Origin: DASYAE01 sp036501535
GTDB lineage: Bacteria > Actinomycetota > Actinomycetes > Streptomycetales > Catenulisporaceae
Length of the DNA: 64,000 nucleotides
Reading direction: 5' to 3'
NCBI GenBank assembly: GCA_036501535.1
Contig: DASYAE010000131.1
Location: 1-64,000, forward strand
Part shown: one piece after another, positions 34,901 to 40,274 of the stretch
Layout of the letters: each line of letters begins with the position of its first letter
Position numbering within the stretch: position 1 is the first letter of the stretch
Notes under the pieces: generated by a model
What the model was told of the DNA's origin: nothing
Database searches by the model: none
The model's input: the letters and a program-made list of their open reading frames with translations, nothing else
Made by a program: the position numbers and the translations under genes

Positions 34901-37900
34901 GGACCTGCTGGTGAAGCTGGTGCGCGAGGTCCTGGATCGATCCCTCTTCGGGGGCGGCGTAGCCGCGGATGTGGGTGTCGGATGCGCGGCCGGCTGTGGC
35001 GCGCTCGCCTGCCGTGCCGGACTTGATCCCGGTTCCGCCGACCACGCGGTAGCCGCGGGAGCTCGAGCCGGTGGTCTTGTCGGCGACTTTGAGCTTCCAC
35101 TTCTTGATCTGCGCGGATACTGCCGAGAGATGGCGTTCCAGTTCGGTCCGGCTGGCCGTCCGCGCACCGATCTTGACGTCGAGCAGGTGCGGGTCGTTCA
35201 TGCCGTGCGTGATGTTCTCGATCAGGACCTGCGAGTCGTCGTGACCTGGCGCGGGGTGCTGCGCAGCCGGGGCCGCGGCGGGCGCCGGCGCCGGGGTCGG
35301 ATGATCAGAACTCGGGGCCGGGGCCGGGTGATCAGAACTCGGCGCCGGGCGCTCCACGCTCGGGCCCGAGGTCGGCGCCGGATGATCAGTGCCACCTGCC
35401 GGGTGCTCCGTGGCCGGGCCCGTGGGCAGGGTCGGGTGCTCCACGCCTGCGGCGATCTGCGTCTCGAGGTGGGCGACTTCGGCCTCGGTGTACGGACGCG
35501 GCACGATCTGCCTGAGCGGATCGTCTTCCGGCAGCGCGCGGATCTTGCGGTAGAAGTCGGCTTCGACCGCGTTGGTCGGCTTGCCGACGACCCTTCCGCC
35601 GGCGCGCGTCACGATCTTGCCGTGGCCGCCGGTGTTCGGGGCCTGCTGCGGCTGCTCGGCGTGCGGCTGCTGCTGGCCAGGGCGGTCCTGGTGGCCGGCC
35701 GCCGGTCGCGCCGTACTGCTGCTGCCGCCGCGGGTGAACGTGACAGGGGCATTGGATCCGGAGTGTGAGACGTCTGGATTCGAGGTCTCGCTATCGCCGT
35801 GCGCGCCGGGGGAACTCACCGTCCGGACCGGTTCCGGGGCGGGTACCGTGCGTGGTTCGAATTTGACCCACGCGCCGCGGTTGCCGTCGGCGTCGTTGGT
35901 CAGGGCGAAGTTGCCGGTGCCGTCTTCGAGGGCGACGACGTCGGAGGTAGGCGCATAGACGGTCGCCCCGGTCTCGTCGGCCAGGTGTTGCGCCGGAGCG
36001 ATGCCGTCGGGTCCGGGCCTTGCCGCTTCGCAGGCCGCGAGTACCAGGGGTGCATCTTCCGGACGGCCGGTGAAGCTTGGCCGCCGTCGCAGGACTCCGC
36101 CGAACTGTCCCGGGGTCAGCGAGGTCTTGCCCGAGCTGACGGCGACCGAGAATCCGCCGTCGTCGGAGGTGTGGACCTCGGCGATGTAGTGCGGCTTCGT
36201 CGGGTCCCACGGCACCTGGCTGCGCGGCCCGCTGCTCTCCCACTCGTCGCCGTTCTTTGCGACGTGGGCGACCTGGCCGATGGAGGCGTCGAAGTTGCCG
36301 ATGTGCTGCTCGAGCCGGGCCTGGTCGTCGGGTCCGACGAAGGCGCGGCCGAAGCGTCCGCGGCTGTTCTCCAGGGTGCGGGTGACCAGGTTGCTGAAGT
36401 CGTCGCCACCCGCGCCGGGAGCACGGCGCGAGTCGTTCCCGCCACTGGATCCGAACGTGACGTGCTGATCGCCGTTCGGCGCAGGCGACGGGTCCTCGCT
36501 GTGCGTGCTGACGGCCGGAGCCTCGGCGGGCGCGGCAGCCCTGGTCTCCCCGACTCCGTCCGAAGCCGGAGCAGGCTCGGACTCCGTGCGTACGGAAGTC
36601 GGCGACGCGGTGGCGGGGTCAGTGTGCTGAGTCGAGCCCGTATCGGACTGCGTGCGCACGCTCGGGGGCGGGAGCTCGGTCTCCGGCGGCGGCGAGGTGT
36701 CGCCGGTCGCCGAGTCGCGCGTCGGACCGGACGCCGGAGTGTGCATCGCGGCGGAACTGCCGGCGCCGACGGTCGGGGCCGGGGATTCTGTTGCGGCGTG
36801 GTCGTCCGGCTGGGGTGCCGCGTGAGCCTCGGCCTGCGCGGCCACCGGCGTGGGACCGCCCTCGAGTCCGGGGAGACCGGCAGGGCGCTGATCGCCGGAG
36901 GCGGGAGCGGCGGAGGACGAGTCGTGCGCGACCGGGGCCGGGGCAGCGGAATGCAGCGTCTGCGACGTGTGCGAGGCCTGCGGAGACTCGACGGTGTGCG
37001 GGGCGGCCGGGGCCGTCGTCGCGTGAGGAGCGGGCAGCGGCTCGCTGCTGGTGGCGGTCGGGTGCGTCTGCGTCGGCTGCGGGCTCTGCGCGTGCGCGGC
37101 AGGCGGCGGAGTTGCCGTGGCCGACTCGTGCGGCGTCGGCGTCGATGCGGGGGCTGACACGTGCTGGGTCGCCGGCGCCTGGGCCGAATGCGCTTCGCCT
37201 GAGCCGACTTGGGCGGTGGGCCCGACTGCGGCCGCGTGCGGCTGTGGCGTCGTGGACTCGAGTCCGGGCAGGCCGGAGTAATGGTTCGAAGATCCGGACG
37301 CGGCGGTCTCGGAGGGCTGCGACGTCGTACGGATACCTGTGCTTGGGGACGCAGAGCTAGTCAGGCCACTGCTGGAGTCACTGGTGCTGCGAGCGGGTCC
37401 GCTGGTGGCGCTGCTAGTGGCAGTGGAGGACTCAGCCGAACTGCTGCTGTCGCTGCCGCGTGCCGCACCGTTTGCGCCGGTGGAGGCTGAAGCGGAGCCG
37501 GTCCCTGTCGCAGCGGCCGGAGCGTCCGCGGACTCTGTCGCCGGCAGCGGGCTGCTCGCCTGGTCCTCCGCCGGAGTGTCGGTCCCGGTCTCGTGGCCGG
37601 ACGCGGCTGCCGGAGCGGCCGCGGGGGCGGAGGCAGCCGTGTAATCGGGTGCCGGGCTGGTCAGCGGGATGTTCGATTCGTCGCCGGTGTTCCCGCCACC
37701 GTGCGCTGCGCCGTTGGCGGTGTTATTGGCGGTGCTGTTGCCTGTGCCGTTGGCGGTTCCGTTGACGCTGCCATTGCTGCTGCCGTTGGCGCTGCTGTGC
37801 TCACCGCTGCCGTTGACCGGCGCCGGTTCCGGTCTCGCCGAATACGGCGGAGGCTGGTCGTCGGCCACCTTGTGATAGGCCGGGGGCGGCCCGCCCGGGT

Positions 37901-38753
37901 CGTCATCGACGTCGATGTGCAGGTTCAGCGGGCCGGGGCCGCCTCCGCCGCCCCGCCGGTGTCCGGCGGCGCCGCCGAGGGCGCCGGCCGCGGCGGCGAA
38001 GCCGATGTTGCCGTCGCTGCCGAACACGAGGTCCGAGACCCCGCCGATGATCGCGCCGTTGGCGGCGCCCAGGCCCACGTGCCCGACGAAGGTCTTCATG
38101 ATGTCGGGGGCGATCACGTGCGCGCCGACGCCGACGATGCCGCCGACCGCGCCGGACAGCGCGCCCATCTCCAGCGCGCCGATGGTGGCGGAGGTGTTCC
38201 AGTGCGTGCGGTCGCCCTTGAGGAACTGGATCGTCTGGACCGCGACGTCCATCCCCACCATCGCGGCCACCGACTCGCCGACCGACCGGGCCACCTGCTT
38301 CATCAGGGTCTTGATGATGGCCTGGACGGTGAACCGGCCGGCCGCCTCGATCGCCGGCACCGCCGCGGCGCCGAAGATGGTCGAGGTCCACTCCGCGATC
38401 TGCTCCGCCATCCACAGCAGCTGCAGCAGGATCATGTACTTCGAGTACTCGATCTGCAGCGCGGTGTCCTTCGCCATGGAGCCGATCTGCTCCGCGCCCT
38501 GCGCCATCTGCGGAATGCTGGTGTACAGGCTGTTCATGAAGCTCGTGAACTGGTCCGCGGCCGGCCCGTTGAAGCCGCCCTGGACCGCGCTGGTGGCCTC
38601 GCCGACGCCGTCCACCACGTCGTGCAGCTGAACGGCGGCCGTGTTCCAGCCGTCGCCGAGCTCGGACAACTTGTCCTCGTCGCCCTGCGGCCACGACTGG
38701 CCGGCCGCCATCTCGACCAGCCAGTTCAGCTCCGGCGGAATGTCGATGCTCAT
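28971..38753 (-). CDS. Giant CpnT-like T7SS effector with three inositol polyphosphate kinase domains
   Basis: 3260 residues, last gene of the T7SS locus. Residues 1-~250: WXG-like/CpnT-type secretion domain (IPPELNWLVEMAAGQSWP, GDEDKL, helical region, then a Gly/Ala-rich stretch). ~260-780: Ser/Ala/Thr/Pro disordered linker. ~783-968 and ~1818-2002: two copies of a His/Cys domain (H861/C908; H1894/C1941). ~1038-1364, ~1472-1728 and ~2089-2358: three IPK domains, each with the ATP-binding KP lysine (K1058, K1491, K2109), EADFY/ESDFY, PxxxDxKxG (D1192/K1194, D1561/K1563, D2185/K2187) and IDFAH (D1325, D1689, D2318). ~2470-2840: charged coiled coil. ~2840-3260: helical C-terminal region with HYDHTTEYSYHTLHEVMD. 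The enzymatic role on inositol phosphates is inferred; all key IPK residues look intact. ATG 38753 starts at MSIDIPPELNWL. Confidence 0.8.
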   Translation of the reverse strand: MSIDIPPELNWLVEMAAGQSWPQGDEDKLSELGDGWNTAAVQLHDVVDGVGEATSAVQGGFNGPAADQFTSFMNSLYTSIPQMAQGAEQIGSMAKDTALQIEYSKYMILLQLLWMAEQIAEWTSTIFGAAAVPAIEAAGRFTVQAIIKTLMKQVARSVGESVAAMVGMDVAVQTIQFLKGDRTHWNTSATIGALEMGALSGAVGGIVGVGAHVIAPDIMKTFVGHVGLGAANGAIIGGVSDLVFGSDGNIGFAAAAGALGGAAGHRRGGGGGPGPLNLHIDVDDDPGGPPPAYHKVADDQPPPYSARPEPAPVNGSGEHSSANGSSNGSVNGTANGTGNSTANNTANGAAHGGGNTGDESNIPLTSPAPDYTAASAPAAAPAAASGHETGTDTPAEDQASSPLPATESADAPAAATGTGSASASTGANGAARGSDSSSSAESSTATSSATSGPARSTSDSSSGLTSSASPSTGIRTTSQPSETAASGSSNHYSGLPGLESTTPQPHAAAVGPTAQVGSGEAHSAQAPATQHVSAPASTPTPHESATATPPPAAHAQSPQPTQTHPTATSSEPLPAPHATTAPAAPHTVESPQASHTSQTLHSAAPAPVAHDSSSAAPASGDQRPAGLPGLEGGPTPVAAQAEAHAAPQPDDHAATESPAPTVGAGSSAAMHTPASGPTRDSATGDTSPPPETELPPPSVRTQSDTGSTQHTDPATASPTSVRTESEPAPASDGVGETRAAAPAEAPAVSTHSEDPSPAPNGDQHVTFGSSGGNDSRRAPGAGGDDFSNLVTRTLENSRGRFGRAFVGPDDQARLEQHIGNFDASIGQVAHVAKNGDEWESSGPRSQVPWDPTKPHYIAEVHTSDDGGFSVAVSSGKTSLTPGQFGGVLRRRPSFTGRPEDAPLVLAACEAARPGPDGIAPAQHLADETGATVYAPTSDVVALEDGTGNFALTNDADGNRGAWVKFEPRTVPAPEPVRTVSSPGAHGDSETSNPDVSHSGSNAPVTFTRGGSSSTARPAAGHQDRPGQQQPHAEQPQQAPNTGGHGKIVTRAGGRVVGKPTNAVEADFYRKIRALPEDDPLRQIVPRPYTEAEVAHLETQIAAGVEHPTLPTGPATEHPAGGTDHPAPTSGPSVERPAPSSDHPAPAPSSDHPTPAPAPAAAPAAQHPAPGHDDSQVLIENITHGMNDPHLLDVKIGARTASRTELERHLSAVSAQIKKWKLKVADKTTGSSSRGYRVVGGTGIKSGTAGERATAGRASDTHIRGYAAPEEGSIQDLAHQLHQQVLHIADVVKGSGHTAIAASVLMAVDRHPGPGAEGAVQAKLIDFAHTFGPDDPGMSRDQFDKYSNNFDEGIRNLAKTLGDIAESQPARPGHDEAAPSTSAPPADTRTTPAPIAHQHTETDTPAPQDSTTAGPADRPAPAPTPRSGSGREPFTFGDRSTRTPIRLETGDSHAPAEAPHTRPDDTAPVAAPANTGGHGGIQRRAGGQVLEKPTNQVESDFYQMVRQLPADDPLRQVVPRSYTAAEVAHMEGRPAQPGGGGGDPRVYIENITHGMTDPHVLDIKIGAKTASKQELLRHLKASSAFLKKYKLKAADKVTGSASRGYRVVGGTGISGGRSGIGRNSETHLRGYANPDEGSVEHLAQQLHDQVQAIADAAAGSGRTYIGASVLMAVDRQPDSPAGAVRATLIDFAHAFGPGDEGMSQAQYDKYADNFNDGINNLTRDLGGIAHDQAQAPAAVADPRGSRPAALGGDSAGDRPPVTTDPSADRPAAPPATESAPVTSDPSEDRPAPPASGQHVAFGSGGAGDSHSASGAGHGDFTNLVTHTLENSRGRFGRAFVGPDDQARLEQHFGNFDASIGQIAHLAMNGDHWEPTGERSEVPWDPTKPHYIAEVHTSDEGNFNVAVSSGKTSLGAGQFGGVLRRRPSFTGRPEEAPLVLVACQAAVRGPDGVAPAQHLADETGATVYAPTSDVVALEDGTGNFALTTDADGNRGQWVKFEPRTSSTPVPEHGPALAQNHASSISSDSHPAPAPATGHEQFAFGGKDPRSSIQLETGPPRTSAASAAEQSHSQTEGAPPRATTSVTESQQAPNTGGHGGITTRAGGQVLEKPTNQIESDFYQMVRQLPADDPLRQVVPHSYTGAEVAHMEGRPAPAADQRPPGGGSGDSRIYIENITHGMTDPHLLDIKIGARTASRTELERNLTTLAAQIKKLKIKAVDKATGSSSRGYRVVGGTGISGSGAIGRAVVGRESDTHIRGYTAPEEGSVQDLAHQLQQKVLEIADAVGRSGQTAIAASVLMAVDRHPGGAGQDSVRAKLIDFAHAFGPGDEGMSQDQFDKYNDNFDEGIRNLAKTLGDIAQSRPATSTAAAAADTHAAYPAAHTPAPAPAPADRPATTSGSGPAREPFTFGDHSPGATAPAPAGHHETPETTGREPAAAPAPAPVSASVPVGGGRHEQPVSGQSSRSGKLPADAEPDVIDWSDVDEATQGQADAMTEYAAAAGRLVTTLAVHQQLVDRVYGAGSSHDESDLAENQRQLAEAEARFDTAEQRMVDVGMGDLSGRDDERLPETLTSLSADEFYTVMRRADEMLGTPHIVSSHDEAAAAREEQTAARVHVADELARGHEEQAAQSAAELGRRYFRRSGVGGGVLQVRNRDLSAEFQRHTQEIKDDITRQIAREEQIANAALAAATHRRTEQQQRVAQDYAAEIRRVEQVEARTSADLAARAELLRSRAQMYRPDQLAVYQRQLRDERRTLVTQSRDERARLGAIQRSALRDIDARYTQDRHQALEHLARVDATRRDVPDELIRRQRAALNRMVDNVVDSLMAEQRDARFYNARPMAARELAEFRRELPRIQTKLKKLVVDPKGYKGYHPILERNIGQHPDYGAKQHSVKVDNHTDLVRNVKGWVEAKPNRHREKLIARQVEADGHVERMVDVLSRRLYRHIQRLPNSEQIMAELGRGRSDFNGEPLGSYMPYFSRAKLPRELQHLATPIWDRGGIPAVLRDPGSFSLRDKMIAVHDLFEYFSTANHTPQTRGTNLLPVESDDNKYNTTAIDRRGRRIEATTDRGQNPVRQPDGRVRIHPSTRNENEPSTMLARDLRIPVWAGQSFTAMRMFKLAEWAGATKYEMGAVAWGIFSFWRLHYDHTTEYSYHTLHEVMDVAQNFGVSYSLLDQTASLGRVNPQSAVTDAIGLADNLLAGRVPVTDHGMVIDFDQSELTALAMNLTRAVRTAMDTGSSRNLRALLDAIQATEAQLGANVPL
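31680..32490 (-). repeat. IPK domain copy 3 (coding repeat)
   Basis: Runs from NTGGHGGITTRAGG to AKTLGDIAQS in the effector. Key residues: K2109, P2181-D2185-K2187-G2189, GYRVVGGTGIS, IAASVLMAVD and D2318 in IDFAH. Closely similar to the copies at 33570-34340 and 34660-35640. Confidence 0.8.
32750..33300 (-). repeat. His/Cys domain copy 2 (coding repeat)
   Basis: From DFTNLVTHTLENSRG to WVKFEPRT. His1894 (EVHTSDEG) and Cys1941 (VACQAAVRG) are 47 residues apart, the same spacing as in copy 1. Near-identical flanks (FGRAFVGPDDQARLEQH, VPWDPTKPHYIAEVHTSD) show recent duplication. Confidence 0.8.
33570..34340 (-). repeat. IPK domain copy 2 (coding repeat)
   Basis: From NTGGHGGIQRRAGG to NLTRDLGGIA. 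Key residues: K1491, P1557-D1561-K1563-G1565, GYRVVGGTGIS, IGASVLMAVD and D1689 in IDFAH. It is the most compact copy: the loop between the FY helix and VYIENITHG is short. Confidence 0.8.
34660..35640 (-). repeat. IPK domain copy 1 (coding repeat)
   Basis: From NTGGHGKIVTRAGG to AKTLGDIAES. Key residues: K1058, P1188-D1192-K1194-G1196, GYRVVGGTGIK, IAASVLMAVD and D1325 in IDFAH. It has a longer Pro/His-rich insert before VLIENITHG than the other copies. Confidence 0.8.
35850..36405 (-). repeat. His/Cys domain copy 1 (coding repeat)
   Basis: From DFSNLVTRTLENSRG to WVKFEPRT. His861 (EVHTSDDG) and Cys908 (VLAACEAARPG) are 47 residues apart; the strand-Cys-helix pattern followed by LADETGATVYAPTSDV resembles caspase-like (CHAT/C80) peptidase folds. 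Catalytic status not proven. Confidence 0.75.
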
Positions 38754-38763
38754 GGCCTGCTCG

Positions 38764-39774
38764 TCAGCCCTTGGTCTTCGGCTCGCCGGTGTCCACCGGG
38801 CCGAGGTTCGGGATGGTGTTGGCGTCCTCGGTGGAGCTGTAGCCGCGGACCATGGTGTTGATACCGTCCGCGGTGCTGTCCAGAACCGACTTGGTGCCGT
38901 ACAGGCCTTCGTGCATCTGATCCCGGGCGGGCATATACGCCTCGCCGAACTGCTTGCCGGTGTCGTCGTCCGGGCCGCCCCAGCACTCGCCCAGCGAGTC
39001 GAGCGCGCTGATCCCCCCGAATATGGTGCCCAGGCGCATCGACAGCGCGGTGACCGCGGGCATGCCGAGGGCGAGCTGACCGGTGTTCACGTAGACGGAC
39101 TGGCCGGAATAGGCGCCCGGGGTGGCAGGCGTCGCATTGCTGTAGGAGCCGTTCCCGTTGCCGTTGTTGTCCCCGTTGCCGTCGTCACTGCCGTCGTCAC
39201 TGCCCGGCTGTGGGGCGGCGATCCGGTCCATCAGCAACGGCGTGCCGTCCTCCGCACCGGCATTCGCCGGGAGCCGGTCGAGGAGCCTCGGCGTGGCATC
39301 GTCCGTGCCGGCTACCGGCTCCTGGACGGCGAGGCGGTCCATCAGCCTCGGCGTGCCCGGCTGGACCGGGAGCTCGGGTTCGAGCGTGCCCTGCCGCAGG
39401 GTCTCGCCCGGTGCCGCGTTGTCGAGCCTGCCCTCGGTGAGCCTCGCCCGCACGAAGGTGTTGTCCTGGACCGGAGTGGCCGGGGTCGCCGGTGTCGCCG
39501 GAACGCCCTTGAGCGCAGGCGTCTCCGCACCGTCGACCGCTCCTTCATTGAGGAGGCGGGCTTTGGTGAACACCGGGGTGTTCGGGATGGCGGGCGTGAC
39601 CGGAATGGCGGGTGTCGCCGGGATCGCCGGCTGGAGCGGCGACAGCGGGATGGCCGGCGTCGCCGGAGTGAACGTATCGCCGAGCGGCAGTCCCTGGCTT
39701 TCCGGGATGACGGGCTGCAGCGGGTCGACGGACTTGACGAACGTCGGCGTGTCGTTTCCGGAAGAACCACTCAT
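38764..39774 (-). CDS. Proline-rich WXG-type secretion-associated protein
   Basis: 336 residues. The first ~110 are built of short TPAIP/ATPATP units (ATPAIPLSP, IPATPAIPVTPAIP) and ~140-200 hold three copies of TPxLxDRL/I (TPRLMDRL, TPRLLDRL, TPLLMDRI). A poly-Asn/Asp/Gly linker follows. The C-terminal ~110 residues look like a WXG100-family helical hairpin with CWGGPDDDTGKQFGEAYMP in the turn position, as in ESX-type proteins of actinobacteria. Probably secreted with, or chaperoning, the giant effector whose start lies 10 bases downstream. ATG 39774. Confidence 0.65.
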   Translation of the reverse strand: MSGSSGNDTPTFVKSVDPLQPVIPESQGLPLGDTFTPATPAIPLSPLQPAIPATPAIPVTPAIPNTPVFTKARLLNEGAVDGAETPALKGVPATPATPATPVQDNTFVRARLTEGRLDNAAPGETLRQGTLEPELPVQPGTPRLMDRLAVQEPVAGTDDATPRLLDRLPANAGAEDGTPLLMDRIAAPQPGSDDGSDDGNGDNNGNGNGSYSNATPATPGAYSGQSVYVNTGQLALGMPAVTALSMRLGTIFGGISALDSLGECWGGPDDDTGKQFGEAYMPARDQMHEGLYGTKSVLDSTADGINTMVRGYSSTEDANTIPNLGPVDTGEPKTKG

Positions 39775-39787
39775 CTCGCTCAGTCCC

Positions 39788-40222
39788 TCAGTCCCTTGAT
39801 GCGTGCGGTACGGCGCGGCCGGTGTCGATGTACTCCCTGACCTGGTCGAGCATCGGCGGCTCGGCCGGGATGCCGGCGGCCACGTCCGCCCTGCCCTGGA
39901 TCAGGTCCATGAAGTTCATGCCGGCCGGCATCTCCGGCATCAGCATCGACTTCATGCTCTCCATCGCCTTGGCCCTGGCCGCCTGGATGGTGGCGGTGAT
40001 CACCTCGGCCAGCTCGACCGGGGTCATCCGCTTGTACGCCCCGGTCGGGAACTCGAGGGCGGTGATCTCGCCCTGCACGTTCACCGTGACCTTCACCGTC
40101 TGGCGCTGGGCCGTGGCGGTGCCGGTGACCGCGGCGATCTGCCGCTGCAGGTCCCCGGCCTTGGACCGGCGCTCACGGTACTGCGCCATCAATTCTTCGA
40201 GGTCTGCGGCATAACCGCCCAT
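39788..40222 (-). CDS. YbaB/EbfC family protein
   Basis: 144 residues. The N-terminal helix-turn (AADLEELMAQYRERRSKAGDLQRQIAAVTGTATA) followed by a three-strand sheet (VKVTVNVQGEITALEFP) and a C-terminal helix (MTPVELAEVITATIQAARAKAMESM) is the YbaB fold. YbaB proteins bind DNA, but copies inside ESX loci (EspL-like) are thought to act as secretion chaperones; which applies here is unknown. It is 13 bases from the next gene in the locus. Confidence 0.8.
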   Translation of the reverse strand: MGGYAADLEELMAQYRERRSKAGDLQRQIAAVTGTATAQRQTVKVTVNVQGEITALEFPTGAYKRMTPVELAEVITATIQAARAKAMESMKSMLMPEMPAGMNFMDLIQGRADVAAGIPAEPPMLDQVREYIDTGRAVPHASRD

Positions 40223-40274
40223 CGCCTGCCTCCCGGTCTCGCACTCGTCGCCATCAGGGTCCTGATCGTTTTGG

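Noticed and set aside
31680..36405. CRISPR-like or transposon repeats
   Set aside because: The repeats are in-frame coding domain duplications of several hundred bases, not short direct repeats with spacers, and no transposase is present.
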